A DNA stretch of 64,000 nucleotides from Pseudomonas japonica (GCF_900188455.1 NZ_FZOL01000008.1:124001-188000), one strand, 5' to 3'; shown: positions 44,651 to 53,637, counted from the first letter of the stretch. Notes: generated by a model not told the origin, from the sequence alone. Translations and numbers: made by a program.

Positions 44651-45408
44651 TGCGGCTCCGCGAACTGCGCGCTACCGCTCATCCCGGCCAGCAGGCCCGG
44701 GGTATTGGCCGGCACGCTGGCGATCAGCAGGAGGGTCTGGCTGCCTTCGTCGATGCGCGCACCGAGGCGCTTGACCACCGCCTCGATCGGCTTGCCGGTT
44801 TCATCGGGAATAAAGCTGAAGGTCTGCTCGGGCTTGAGCTTGCCGAGCCAGCGCGAAGGCACCAGCAGGTGGATTTCCAGCGAGCGGTTGTCGACGATCT
44901 CCAGCAGCGGCGCGCCGCTGGCCACGCTTTCGTGAGCCTGCACGCGGCGTGCGACCACCTGGCCGTCGAATGGCGCCTTGACCTGGCAACGCTGCACCTG
45001 CACCTGGTAGACCTGGGATTCGGCCTGGGCCTGGGCCTGACGGGCCTCGGCCAGGGCCACTTCGAAACGACCGACGGAGTTCAGCGCCGCCAGTTGCTGC
45101 TTGTTGCGCAACTCTTCGCGGGCGGCGCGCACGGCGGCGCCGGAAGCATTGGCCTGGGCCTGGTAGGCACTGCAGTCGAAGCGCACCAGCACATCGCCCT
45201 TGCTGAACGACTGGCCCTCGGCATAGGGCATCTCCACCACCCGGCCGGGCAGCTCGCTGGCCAGTACCGCCTGGGAGCGCGCGCGCAGTACGCCACGGAC
45301 CTCGCTGGCGGCAGAGGTGGCGCCTTCGAGCAAGGGGTCGCCCTCGGTCGCGGCCTGGGCCACACCACTGATCAAGGCCAACGCCGCCCACCACACTGCC
45401 TGCTTCAT
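44647..45408 (-). CDS. Periplasmic adaptor (HlyD/RND MFP family)
   Basis: 253 residues with a signal peptide (MKQAVWWAALALISGVAQA). Membrane-fusion order: lipoyl half (SELPGRVVEMPYAEGQSFSK), alpha-hairpin (about 65-130), second lipoyl half (VKAPFDGQVVARRVQAHESV) and beta-barrel (LEIHLLVPSRWLGKLKPEQ). Shorter than typical RND adaptors (~370), lacking most of the membrane-proximal domain. No pump gene is adjacent. It begins the three-gene coupled set with the GAF-HlyD and M50-HlyD genes; linkage suggests it bridges them to the TolC-family protein. Confidence 0.88.
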   Translation of the reverse strand: MKQAVWWAALALISGVAQAATEGDPLLEGATSAASEVRGVLRARSQAVLASELPGRVVEMPYAEGQSFSKGDVLVRFDCSAYQAQANASGAAVRAAREELRNKQQLAALNSVGRFEVALAEARQAQAQAESQVYQVQVQRCQVKAPFDGQVVARRVQAHESVASGAPLLEIVDNRSLEIHLLVPSRWLGKLKPEQTFSFIPDETGKPIEAVVKRLGARIDEGSQTLLLIASVPANTPGLLAGMSGSAQFAEPQ

Positions 45409-45486
45409 TTCGCTACGTCCCTGTAAGGTCTGGATTGTGTCTAATTGGATATCGGCCGCCGGACGGCGAACCTGAATCGCCGTTGG

Positions 45487-45816
45487 TCAGTGTCGGCGAT
45501 AGCTTTTCTGGCCGCCTGGGGTCAGGCAGTACACCCCGCCCCGGGGGCCGGTGCAGAAGGTCCCCGACGCGCAGCTGCACTCAGTGCTGGCACCTTGCAA
45601 TGATTGCGCCACTGGCCGCGGGTTGCGGTTCCCGGTGTAGGCGCTGCAGCTTTTCTTCGAGGCGCTGACCGAGCCGTCATTGCACAGGAAGGCATCGCCG
45701 GCGCAGCCCGCGATACCGCCCTTGCGCCCGGAGCAGGGCGTATTGCCAGCCCAGGACGCATTGGCGAGGAAAACCAGGGCCAGGCTCAGGCCGGCGAGAA
45801 AAGAGAAACGCGTCAC
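45487..45816 (-). CDS. Small cysteine-rich exported protein
   Basis: 109 residues with a signal peptide ([18 protein letters not shown], cleavage near SWAGN). The mature part has eight cysteines and the segment [20 protein letters not shown] then [11 protein letters not shown], a pattern I recognise from short uncharacterised proteobacterial proteins; the C-terminal [19 protein letters not shown] part is also Cys-rich. Probably a disulfide-stabilised periplasmic or secreted protein. GTG start at 45816 with a weak ribosome site. It ends 78 bp before the adaptor gene on the same strand, so membership in that transcript is possible. Confidence 0.7.
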   Translation of the reverse strand: MTRFSFLAGLSLALVFLANASWAGNTPCSGRKGGIAGCAGDAFLCNDGSVSASKKSCSAYTGNRNPRPVAQSLQGASTECSCASGTFCTGPRGGVYCLTPGGQKSYRRH

Positions 45817-45980
45817 AAAAATGACTCGTGGAAAAGTGGCCGGATGCTATCAATGTTTTCCACGGGCAGGAAGCTTTCCACTCGTCGGTTTCATGAAGAT
45901 TGGGTGATCGTTGTGTCGAACGGTGACAGCGCCAGACGACCAGAAGAAGAACAGACACCCCCCACCCCGGAGTCATCCAG

Positions 45981-46700
45981 ATGAACAACGATCGCAAGCA
46001 CCCGGTGGTCACCCGGCGGGAATGGCTCGGCGCCCGGCGCCAGTTGCTCCTGCATGAAAAGGCCTTCACCCATCAACGCGACGAACTCAGTGCCGCGCGC
46101 CGTGCCCTGCCCTGGGTCAAGGTGGAAGAGGACTACCGCTTCCAGGGCGCCGAGGGTGAAGTCGACCTGGCCGGGCTGTTCGCCGGGCGCAGCCAGTTGC
46201 TGGTCTATCACTTCATGTTCGCCGATGGCTGGGCAGAAGGCTGTCCCGGCTGTTCGTTCCTTGCCGACCATTTCGATGGCGCCAACCTGCACCTGGCCCA
46301 CCATGATGTGTCGCTGGTGGCGGTGTCGCGGGCGCCGTACCCGCAGTTCCAGGCGTTTCGCCAGCGCATGGGCTGGCGCTTCCCCTGGGTGTCGTCCCAT
46401 GGCAGCAGCTTCAACCGGGATTTCGGCGTGACGCCGGCGGCCGAAGGTGCCGAGTACAACTATGAGCCCTATGCGGGCAGCGAAACCGAACTGCCCGGAC
46501 TCAGCGTGTTCTGTCGCGGCGAGGCCGGGGAAATCTTCCATACCTATTCCAGCTATGCCCGTGGCCTCGACATCCTGGTGGGCACCTACAACTTCCTCGA
46601 CCTGATGCCCAAGGGCAGGAACGAGGACGGCACGATGGACTGGGTACGGCATCACGATCGCTACGAGGAGGCGCCGGGGCAGAAGTCTTGCTGTCATTGA
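45981..46700 (+). CDS. DUF899 thioredoxin-like protein
   Basis: 239 residues of the DUF899 family: VTRREWLGARRQLLLHEKAF, RALPWVKVEEDYRFQG, LLVYHFMFADGWAEGCPGCS (Cys-x-x-Cys in a thioredoxin-like context), HLAHHDVSLVAVSRAPYPQF, FPWVSSHGSSFNRDFGV and a C-terminal GTMDWVRHHDRYE. The family is cytosolic, related to AhpC/TSA-like folds, with no established substrate. ATG 45981 is the natural start. It ends in a Cys-Cys-His tail. It is divergent from the Cys-rich protein gene and followed by repeat copy D. Confidence 0.87.
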   Translation: MNNDRKHPVVTRREWLGARRQLLLHEKAFTHQRDELSAARRALPWVKVEEDYRFQGAEGEVDLAGLFAGRSQLLVYHFMFADGWAEGCPGCSFLADHFDGANLHLAHHDVSLVAVSRAPYPQFQAFRQRMGWRFPWVSSHGSSFNRDFGVTPAAEGAEYNYEPYAGSETELPGLSVFCRGEAGEIFHTYSSYARGLDILVGTYNFLDLMPKGRNEDGTMDWVRHHDRYEEAPGQKSCCH

Positions 46701-47166
46701 CGCCTGTGCGATGGGCATGGAGCCTTGCAGCGCCCTCCAGATCGAGCGCCGCCCGCGCGGCGCATCGCGAGCGCGCTCGCTCCTACATTTTTTGCAACGT
46801 ACCTATGCCTGACAGGCCATGGTTGACCGCCTTGTGTGTACGACGCGGTACCACGTCGAGCCCAACAGCCTCCCTGCAATGAATCGCCAGGCCCCAAAGG
46901 CTGGCAACGCCGCTCTCACAGGCCATGGCACGTTGCAATAAATGTAGGAGCGAGCGCGCTCGCGATGCGCCGCGCGGGCGGCGCTCGATCTCAAGGGCGC
47001 TGCAAGACCCAAGACAAGCACCTGACGACCTCGATGCAGTTTCCGCCAGGTTTTCAGAGACGTGTAGATCCCTATGCCAACGGGGCCGCTTTGCGCCCTT
47101 CGCGTTTCTTGCCGCATGCAGCCCGAGCGTTTCTAATACGCCCTTTTGCCCCAAGGCCCCTCGCGC
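46701..47166. other. Intergenic region with repeat copy D
   Basis: 466 bp between the DUF899 and glycosyltransferase genes. It holds repeat copy D and about 90 bp of upstream sequence of the glycosyltransferase gene. No coding sequence is supported. Confidence 0.6.
46719..47075. repeat. Long-palindromic repeat element, copy D
   Basis: Both REP-like tips are GCGAGCGCGCTCGC. The core is in copy B orientation and ends with CACAGGCCATGGCACGTTGC. The right outer arm (GATGCAGTTTCCGCCAGG) is present, while the left outer arm is cut short, so the copy is partly truncated. Confidence 0.87.
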
Positions 47167-48483
47167 ATGTCCGCCTCCTCCCTGCACGTCCTGGTCATTG
47201 GCTACGTCTGGCCCGAGCCCAACTCCTCGGCCGCCGGCGGGCACATGATGCAGATTCTCGAAAGCATCCTTGCCCGCGGCTGGCGCGTGACCTTCAGCAG
47301 CCCGGCGGCGCTCAGCGAATTTCGCGCCGACCTGCCCGCCCTGGGCATCGCCGAACAGCCCATCGTGCTCAACGACAGCAGCTTCGACCGCTTCGTCGGC
47401 GAACTCGCCCCGGACGTGGTGCTGTTCGATCGCTTCATGATGGAGGAGCAGTTCGGCTGGCGCGTCGAGCAGCATTGCCCGAACGCCCTGCGCGTGCTGG
47501 AAACCTCCGACCTGCAGAGCCTGCGCGAAGCCCGCCATGTCCTGCTGCGCCGGCGCCTGGCCGAGGGCCTGGACCCCAACGACTTCCGCGCCCTGTTCGC
47601 CACCTCCGGCCCCGACCTGTACCGGCAGATGGCCCCCGCCGACCTGACCCAGCGTGAACTGGCATCGATCTACCGCAGCGACCTCAGCCTGATGATCTCC
47701 GACGTCGAGATCGACCTGCTGGTCAACGGCTTCGCGGTCCCCCCGGCGCTGCTGCACTGGTGCCCGCTGATGCTCAAGACGCCACAGACCCCGGCGAAAA
47801 CCTTCGCCGAGCGCGAGCACTTCCTCAGCATCGGCAACTTCCGCCATGCACCGAACTGGGATGCGGTGCTGTGGATGAAGCACAACATCTGGCCGATGAT
47901 CCGCCGCCGCCTGCCCGAGGCGCAGTTGCACCTCTATGGCGCCGACACCCCGCCGAAAGCCACCGCCCTGCACGACCCCGCCGGCGGCTTCCTGATCCTC
48001 GACCGCGCCGAGGACGCCCTCACGGTCATGGGCAAGGCCCGCGTGTGCCTGGCTCCATTGCGCTTCGGCGCCGGGATCAAGGGCAAGCTGACCGACGCCA
48101 TGCTGGCCGGCACGCCGAGCGTGACCACCCCCATCGGTGCCGAGGCGATGCACGGCGCCCTGCCCTGGCCGGGCCTGGTCTCGACGACCGCGGAAGGCCT
48201 GGCCCAGGCCGCCGTCAGCCTGTACAGCGACGAGACACGCTGGAACCAGGCGCAGCGCGATGCCCGCCGCCTGCTCGAAGCCCGCTATGACTGGCACTGG
48301 CACAGCACCGCGCTGGTCGAGCGCATCGAGCAGACCCTGATGCAGTTGGCCGACCAGCGCCTGTACAACTTCACCGGGGCCATGCTGCGTCACCACCAGC
48401 ACAAGAGCACCCGGTACATGGCCCAGTGGATCGAGGCGAAGAACCGGGTCAGTGGCGGCGACGCAGCAGATACGTGTCCATGA
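47167..48483 (+). CDS. Glycosyltransferase, GT4-like
   Basis: 438 residues with two Rossmann-like halves. The N-terminal half begins LHVLVIGYVWPEPNSSAAGG, with the Gly-rich acceptor loop. The C-terminal donor-binding half has FLSIGNFRHAPNWDAVLWMK, LHLYGADTPPK, and the GT4-type loop CLAPLRFGAGIKGKLTDAML then GTPSVTTPIGAEAM. It probably transfers a sugar from a nucleotide donor to a surface polysaccharide or glycan; the acceptor is unknown and no other polysaccharide gene is near. ATG 47167 follows AAGG. Its 3' end overlaps cobF by 35 bp. Confidence 0.85.
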   Translation: MSASSLHVLVIGYVWPEPNSSAAGGHMMQILESILARGWRVTFSSPAALSEFRADLPALGIAEQPIVLNDSSFDRFVGELAPDVVLFDRFMMEEQFGWRVEQHCPNALRVLETSDLQSLREARHVLLRRRLAEGLDPNDFRALFATSGPDLYRQMAPADLTQRELASIYRSDLSLMISDVEIDLLVNGFAVPPALLHWCPLMLKTPQTPAKTFAEREHFLSIGNFRHAPNWDAVLWMKHNIWPMIRRRLPEAQLHLYGADTPPKATALHDPAGGFLILDRAEDALTVMGKARVCLAPLRFGAGIKGKLTDAMLAGTPSVTTPIGAEAMHGALPWPGLVSTTAEGLAQAAVSLYSDETRWNQAQRDARRLLEARYDWHWHSTALVERIEQTLMQLADQRLYNFTGAMLRHHQHKSTRYMAQWIEAKNRVSGGDAADTCP

Positions 48484-49189
48484 TCCAGCCCTTGCGCGCC
48501 CGCGCCTGTTCGCGGGCGGCGAGGATCCGCGCCTTGACCTCGCGCAGCGGCCCGCTGATGAGGATCTCGTCCGCGCTGCCCAGGTAGGCGCCCCAGTAGA
48601 TGTCCAGGTCGGGGTCGTCGAGGTCGGCGAAGGCACACTGGCCGTCGAGCATCACCAGCACGTTGTCGATCCTCGCCACTTCGGCCAGGCGCCTGCCGGG
48701 GAGGATCTGCACCGGCTCGCCGATCCGGTTGAGCGGAACCCGATGACGGGCCGCCAGCGCCTGCACGCTGCTGATCCCGGGAATGACCTCAAGGGCAAAG
48801 GACTGCTCGTCGATCAGTTCGAGGATCCGCAGGGTGCTGTCGTACAGCCCTGGCTCGCCCCAGAGCAGGAAGGCGCCGCACTCGCCCTCGCCGAGTTCAT
48901 CGGCGATCAGCCGGCCATACAGTGCCGCCCGCTGGCGGTGCCAGTCGCGCACCGCGCCCTGGTAGTCGGCGGCCCCGCCGTCGCGCCGCGGATCATCGAC
49001 CTGGACCAGACGGTAGGGACGCTTGACCAGTTGCTCCAGCAACGCCTTGCGCAGGTGCAGCATGTCGTCGTTGCGCTGGTGCTTGTCGAGCACGAAGAAG
49101 ACATCCGCGCGGTTCAGCGCGTCGACGGCTTCCAGGGTGATCTGGCGCGGGTTGCCCGGGCCGATGCCGATCAACAGCAGGTGTTTCAT
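48449..49189 (-). CDS. cobF: Precorrin-6A synthase (deacetylating)
   Basis: SAM-dependent methyltransferase of the aerobic cobalamin pathway that methylates C-1 of precorrin-5 and releases acetate to give precorrin-6A. 246 residues; LLLIGIGPGNPRQITLEAVD is the N-terminal tetrapyrrole-methylase motif, with FVLDKHQR, LLWGEPGLYDSTLRILE and IPGISSVQALAARHRVPLN typical of CobF. It stands alone here, with no other cob gene in the window. It converges on the glycosyltransferase gene with a 35-bp overlap, and the OprD gene follows upstream on the same strand. Confidence 0.93.
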   Translation of the reverse strand: MKHLLLIGIGPGNPRQITLEAVDALNRADVFFVLDKHQRNDDMLHLRKALLEQLVKRPYRLVQVDDPRRDGGAADYQGAVRDWHRQRAALYGRLIADELGEGECGAFLLWGEPGLYDSTLRILELIDEQSFALEVIPGISSVQALAARHRVPLNRIGEPVQILPGRRLAEVARIDNVLVMLDGQCAFADLDDPDLDIYWGAYLGSADEILISGPLREVKARILAAREQARARKGWIMDTYLLRRRH

Positions 49190-49240
49190 GGACGAACTCC
49201 CGAAATGCAGCGGCCCATTGTCGACACAGCGGACGCGGAC

Positions 49241-50611
49241 TTACCAGATCGAGAAGTTGTAGCTGACGATGACCCGGGTTTCGTCCATGTCGCGGGCGAA
49301 GCGTTCGTAGTTGCTGCGATAGGTGGAATTGCGCAGGCGCACGCTGAGGTCCTTGAACGTGCCGCGCTGGACCTGGTACTTCAGTTCGCTGTCGCGCTCC
49401 CATTCCTTGCCTTCGGCGAGGCTGCCGGGGACCTGGATATGCTCGCCGCTGATGTAGCGGGTGAAGAAGGTCAGGCCGTTCACCCCCAGCGCCTTGAAAT
49501 CGTAGTCGTAGCGCAGTTGCCAGGAGCGTTCCCGGGCGGCGGCGAAATCGTTGACCTGGGCGTAGTTGACCAGGTACGGGTTGCTGCCATCCAGATACGG
49601 CATGGCGCTGTCACCGAACATGCGCTGCCAGCCGGCGCTGATCTTGTGCCCGGCCAGGCTGTAGCCGAGCATGCCGCTGAAGGCGCGGTGGTCGATCTCG
49701 CCGGCACGGGCGCGGCCGATATCGTCGCTCTTGATCAGGCGCAGGTCAGCGGACAGGCTGCCGACATTCAAGGGCTGGTTGGCGACCAGACCGAGAAAGT
49801 GCTGGCGATAGATATTCTCCAGCTTCGCCACCTGGTAGTGGGCGCTGATGCGCTCGTTGACCCGGTAATCGAGCCCGGCCAGGTCGAAATGATCGGCGCG
49901 GGTGTCGCAGGCGTAGCGCTTGTTCTTGCAATGCACGCGGATGTCCTGGGCATCGCTGGAATCGCGGGCGGTGTACTTGTCCAGGCGGGTCAGGGTGAAA
50001 CGCAGGTCACGGAGCTCTTCCGAGGTCAGCGACGCCCCCTGGAACATCGTCGGCAACAGGCGGCCGTCGTTGTACTTGAGCAACGGCATGTCCGGCAGCA
50101 TCGCGCCGTATTTCAGCACGGTCCGCGAGACACGCATTTTTCCGGCGACGCCGAGCTTGGCGTACTGATCCACCGAGTGCCGCGGATCATGGCCACTGGA
50201 GGGCAGCAGGCCACTGTTGCTGTCGGCGGAACTTGAATCGAGTTTCAGCCCATACATGCCCAGTGCGTCGACGGCGAATCCCACGGTTCCTTCGGTATAA
50301 CCGGAACGCACGTCGAGCATAAAACCCTGCGCCCATTCTTCGCGTTTCGAAGCGCCCTGCGCGGAACTGCTGTGACCATCGCGAAAGTCGCGATTGAAGT
50401 AAACATTGCGTGCTTCGAGGCGCGCGCTGCTGTCTTGGATAAAACCGCCGGCCTGCGCCGAAACAGCACCGAACAGCCCCGCCAGCGCACATGACGCGCG
50501 CCCGCAAGAGCCGGAAAAAGGGACAAACATGAGGACCACGAATCCGAATAAGAAACCAACAAGCAGCCCCGCGCAAACACCCGGGGCGATGATCGCCGCG
50601 GCGTTGCGCAC
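49241..50611 (-). CDS. OprD-family outer-membrane porin
   Basis: Substrate-specific porin, up to 456 residues. Mature start GGFIQDSSARLEARNVYFNR is the OprD signature, followed by SKREEWAQGFMLDVRSGYTE, GFAVDALGMYGLKLDSS, QYAKLGVAGKMRVSRTVLKY and the C-terminal TRVIVSYNFSIW. A Cys pair in HCKNKRYACDT lies in a loop. The translation start is uncertain: GTG 50611 has a GGCAGG-type site but gives an overlong leader; ATG 50530 gives a conventional signal peptide with a poor ribosome site. OprD paralogues take up amino acids or aromatic acids; the substrate is not predictable here. Confidence 0.88.
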   Translation of the reverse strand: MRNAAAIIAPGVCAGLLVGFLFGFVVLMFVPFSGSCGRASCALAGLFGAVSAQAGGFIQDSSARLEARNVYFNRDFRDGHSSSAQGASKREEWAQGFMLDVRSGYTEGTVGFAVDALGMYGLKLDSSSADSNSGLLPSSGHDPRHSVDQYAKLGVAGKMRVSRTVLKYGAMLPDMPLLKYNDGRLLPTMFQGASLTSEELRDLRFTLTRLDKYTARDSSDAQDIRVHCKNKRYACDTRADHFDLAGLDYRVNERISAHYQVAKLENIYRQHFLGLVANQPLNVGSLSADLRLIKSDDIGRARAGEIDHRAFSGMLGYSLAGHKISAGWQRMFGDSAMPYLDGSNPYLVNYAQVNDFAAARERSWQLRYDYDFKALGVNGLTFFTRYISGEHIQVPGSLAEGKEWERDSELKYQVQRGTFKDLSVRLRNSTYRSNYERFARDMDETRVIVSYNFSIW

Positions 50612-50883
50612 GACGCCTGCCGATTATCCGCGAGCGCTCTGCCACGGGCCATTGGACCATGGTCGCAAGGTTCCATGAAGGCCGTCCGCCAATACCCCGG
50701 GAAGACGAACATGAGCAAGTTTGAAAGTTCCCGGCGAGGTGCCATAAAAGTTTGCTGTTAGTCCATGGCCAGCTGGCTACACTGTTAACTATGCTGTTAT
50801 TACAGCCCCTGTGGACCTCGTGTTATTCGCGTCGATCATCGCGCGCCGCGGCGGCGTCCACCGCCAATAAAGGAGTGATTACC

Positions 50884-51243
50884 GTGTCCAGACTTGCAGA
50901 GTTTCGTGCCGCCGAAAAAGCCCTTCAGGAACAGCTCGCACAACTGGAGGCAATGAAAAAGGACGCCGGCCTTAAACGTGAAATCGAATTCGAACAGAAA
51001 CTTGTCGCGCTGATGAAAAGCTATGACAAGGGCCTGCGCGACATCATCGCCATCCTCGATCCTGCCGCGGTCGGCAAGGCCGTGCCCAAGGCGACGAAGC
51101 AACGCCGCGCGCGGGTGGTGAAAGTCTATGAAAACCCGCACACCGGCGAGCTGATCGAGACCAAGGGTGGCAACCATCGCGGCCTGAAATCCTGGAAAGA
51201 ACAGTACGGCGGACCAACGGTAGAAAGCTGGTTGCGCAAATGA
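50884..51243 (+). CDS. MvaT/TurB-family H-NS-like nucleoid protein
   Basis: 119-residue DNA-binding silencer of the Pseudomonas MvaT/MvaU/TurA/TurB family. The N-terminal coiled coil (SRLAEFRAAEKALQEQLAQL to ~60) mediates oligomerisation, with LRDIIAILDP ending it. The C-terminal AT-hook-like domain is KVYENPHTGELIETKGGNHR, then GLKSWKEQYG. It binds AT-rich, often acquired DNA and represses it. The GTG at 50884 is preceded by AAAGGAG. A single gene, flanked upstream by the divergent OprD gene and downstream by two hairpin terminators. Confidence 0.95.
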   Translation: MSRLAEFRAAEKALQEQLAQLEAMKKDAGLKREIEFEQKLVALMKSYDKGLRDIIAILDPAAVGKAVPKATKQRRARVVKVYENPHTGELIETKGGNHRGLKSWKEQYGGPTVESWLRK

Positions 51244-51312
51244 GTTTCGCTTCACATATTTTTCACAAGCACTGGATCAGGATGAAGGCTGCTAAAGGAC
51301 TAGCGCCCCATG

Positions 51313-51335
51313 CGCCCGCTTCGGCGGGCTTCTAA
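51313..51335 (+). terminator. Hairpin terminator after the MvaT-like gene
   Basis: GCCCGC-TTCG-GCGGGC stem with a UUCG tetraloop and a short TTCTAATT tail, about 70 bp past the MvaT-like stop. Confidence 0.7.
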
Positions 51336-51339
51336 TTCA

Positions 51340-51370
51340 AACGCCCCGTGAGCTTCGGCCACGGGGCGTT
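51340..51370. terminator. Second hairpin upstream of gloA
   Basis: AACGCCCCGTG / CACGGGGCGTT, an 11-bp perfect stem with a 9-base loop, followed by GTCGTTT. Probably part of the same termination region. Confidence 0.6.
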
Positions 51371-51459
51371 GTCGTTTGCGCAATTGATTCAGTTCCGTAT
51401 GATGGCCGCCTGATTGTTCCGCCGGCGTCACTGGCGTCGGCCTCTACTGCGGAGTGCCC

Positions 51460-51981
51460 ATGAGCCTGCAAGATCTCGATACCTTCCCTGGCGTCACCGC
51501 GCAACCCGATGCCGCCACCGCCAACTTCGTCTTCAACCACACCATGCTGCGGGTCAAGGACATCACCCGGTCCCTGGACTTCTACACCCGCGTGCTGGGT
51601 TTCAGCCTGGTGGAGAAGCGCGATTTCCCGGAAGCGGAATTCAGCCTGTACTTCCTCGCCCTGGTGGACAAGGCGCAGATCCCCGCGGATGCGGCCAAGC
51701 GTACCGAGTGGATGAAATCGATCCCCGGCATTCTCGAACTGACCCATAACCATGGCACCGAGAACGACCCGGCGTTCGCCTATCACAACGGCAATACCGA
51801 CCCACGCGGCTTTGGCCATATCTGCATTGCGGTACCGGATATCCGTGCCGCCTGCGCGCGCTTCGAAGCGCTGGGCGTGCCCTTCCAGAAGCGCCTGAGC
51901 GACGGGCGCATGAAGCACCTGGCGTTCATCAAGGACCCGGATGAGTACTGGGTCGAGATCATCCAGCCGACCGAGTTCTGA
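51460..51981 (+). CDS. gloA: Lactoylglutathione lyase (glyoxalase I)
   Basis: 173-residue metalloenzyme that isomerises the hemithioacetal of methylglyoxal and glutathione to S-lactoylglutathione. Family motifs and ligands: FNHTMLRVKDITRSLDFYTR (His ligand), ILELTHNHGTEND (Glu ligand), GFGHICIAVPDI (His ligand) and AFIKDPDEYWVEIIQ (Glu ligand). The length with an N-terminal extension fits the longer, Pseudomonas GloA2/GloA3-like class. ATG 51460 has GGAG five bases upstream. It is followed by a strong terminator at 51988. Confidence 0.95.
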   Translation: MSLQDLDTFPGVTAQPDAATANFVFNHTMLRVKDITRSLDFYTRVLGFSLVEKRDFPEAEFSLYFLALVDKAQIPADAAKRTEWMKSIPGILELTHNHGTENDPAFAYHNGNTDPRGFGHICIAVPDIRAACARFEALGVPFQKRLSDGRMKHLAFIKDPDEYWVEIIQPTEF

Positions 51982-51987
51982 GCCACG

Positions 51988-52017
51988 AAAAAATGCCGCG
52001 ATCATCGCGGCATTTTT
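51988..52017. terminator. Terminator after gloA
   Basis: AAAAAATGCCGCG, short loop, CGCGGCATTTTT: a 12-bp stem with A and T tracts, usable from both sides. Confidence 0.92.
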
Positions 52018-52152
52018 GTTGGTGCATGTGGTGTTGCCATTGGCCTCATCGCTGGCGCCGCCAGCGCCCACAGGTTCCGGCTGGCACAAAACCCTGTGGG
52101 AGTCGGCGTTGCCGACGATCAGGCCCTGACCGGCACCGCAGCCATTCAGGGC

Positions 52153-53553
52153 TTACTCCGTCCGCCAGGCCGCCACCAGCACCTCTCCCCGCCCCCGCGT
52201 CGCCAGGCAGTAATACAGTGGCAACGTCACCACCAGGCCCACCAGCCACGACAGGTCCGCCCCCTCCACCAGATTGGCGTAAGGACCGACATACAGCGAC
52301 GTGTTGGCGAACGGCAACTGCACCAGGATGCCGCAGGCATAGGCGATGATCGCGTGCGGGTTGAAGCGCCCGTAGATCCCGCCATCGGCGGCGAAGATCG
52401 AGGCGATGTCGTAGTTGCCACGCTTGATCAGGTAGAAATCGATCAGGTTGATCGAGGCCCACGGCACCAGCACCAGCAGCAGCGCCAGGATCAGGCCGAT
52501 GAAGTGGCCGATGAAGTCCGAGGTCGCGCTCAGCGCGGTCAGGCAGCACGCCAGCAGGATCACCCCGGCGAGGACCACGCGCACCTTGATGCTCGGTGTC
52601 CAGGCACTGGCGAAGGTCTGGATCGCGGTGACGATGGAAAGCACCGCGCCGTACAGGTTCAGGGCGTTGTGACTGATGATGTTGAGCAGGAACAGCACCA
52701 TCAGGATCGGCCCCAGCCAGCCGGTGGCCTGCTTCACCGCATCCATCGCCTCGGTACCTTCCGGAACGCAGAGCACGGCAATGGCACCGAAGCTGAAACA
52801 GAGGATGGTGCCCAGGGTCGCACCGAAATAGGTGGCCCAGAACGGTTTGGCAATCCCTACTTCACGGGGCAGGTAGCGCGAGTAGTCGGAGGTGTACGGC
52901 GAGAAGCTGATCTGCCAGATCACCCCCAGCGACAGCGTGGCGATCCAGCCGGACAGGTTGAAGCCACCGCGGCTGAAGAAGTCCGCCGGCAGGTCCTGGG
53001 CGAACAGCATGATGAAACCGGCCAGCAGGGCCGAGCCCATCACCCAGGTGCCGATGCGGTTCAGGGTATGGATGAAGCGATAGCCGATCACGCCGATGGC
53101 GGTGGCGCTCAGGGCACCGAGGATGATCGCCGTCGGCATCGGCACGCTCGGGGCGATGCCATGGATCGACTTGCCCGCCAGGACGATGTTGGAAATGAAG
53201 AAGCCGACATAGATCAGCGCGGTGAAGAACACGATCAGCAACGCACCGTAGCGGCCGAACTGACCGCGGCTCTGCACCATCTGCGGAATCCCCAGCTGCG
53301 GCCCCTGGGCCGAGGCCAGGGCGATGACGATACCGCCGAGCAGATGGCCGAGGACGATGGCCAGCAGGCCCCAGAACAGGTTGAGGTGAAACACCTGGAC
53401 CACCATGGCCCCGGTGACGATCGGCAGTGGCGCGATATTGGTGCTGAACCACAGCGTGAACAGATCCCGCGCCTTCCCATGGCGCTCTGCTGGCGGTACG
53501 TAATCGACCGTATGGTTCTCGATCAACTGGTGTTGCGAAGACGGCTGGGACAT
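52153..53553 (-). CDS. NCS1-family nucleobase/heterocycle permease
   Basis: 466-residue membrane protein with 12 predicted TM helices. N-terminal NHTVDYVPPAERHGKARDLF then FSTNIAPLPIVTGA, GIPQMVQSRGQFGRYGALL and FSPYTSDYSRYLPR are NCS1 hallmarks (cytosine, hydantoin, allantoin and similar imports with Na+ or H+). ATG 53553 with a weak ribosome site. Its promoter region carries a TGGAATACCA operator matching those of the divergent catabolic operon, so it probably imports that pathway's substrate. It is divergent from the flavin reductase at 53883. Confidence 0.9.
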   Translation of the reverse strand: MSQPSSQHQLIENHTVDYVPPAERHGKARDLFTLWFSTNIAPLPIVTGAMVVQVFHLNLFWGLLAIVLGHLLGGIVIALASAQGPQLGIPQMVQSRGQFGRYGALLIVFFTALIYVGFFISNIVLAGKSIHGIAPSVPMPTAIILGALSATAIGVIGYRFIHTLNRIGTWVMGSALLAGFIMLFAQDLPADFFSRGGFNLSGWIATLSLGVIWQISFSPYTSDYSRYLPREVGIAKPFWATYFGATLGTILCFSFGAIAVLCVPEGTEAMDAVKQATGWLGPILMVLFLLNIISHNALNLYGAVLSIVTAIQTFASAWTPSIKVRVVLAGVILLACCLTALSATSDFIGHFIGLILALLLVLVPWASINLIDFYLIKRGNYDIASIFAADGGIYGRFNPHAIIAYACGILVQLPFANTSLYVGPYANLVEGADLSWLVGLVVTLPLYYCLATRGRGEVLVAAWRTE

Positions 53554-53637
53554 GGGCAAAAAGCTCGAAAGGTTCTGTTTTTATCTTTGTAGGAAACCGC
53601 TAGCGACAGGCGGCAGGCGGCGCCGAAGCTGAAGACC

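Noticed and set aside
27950..45408. Labelling the cluster a LapA-type type 1 secretion system
   Set aside because: No ABC ATPase gene is present, no RTX nonapeptides were seen in the giant protein and no LapD/LapG gene is adjacent.
11635..47075. The four long repeats as insertion sequences
   Set aside because: No transposase frame, no target-site duplication recognised, and the internal open frames are short and unlike proteins; they are treated as a REP-derived repeat family.
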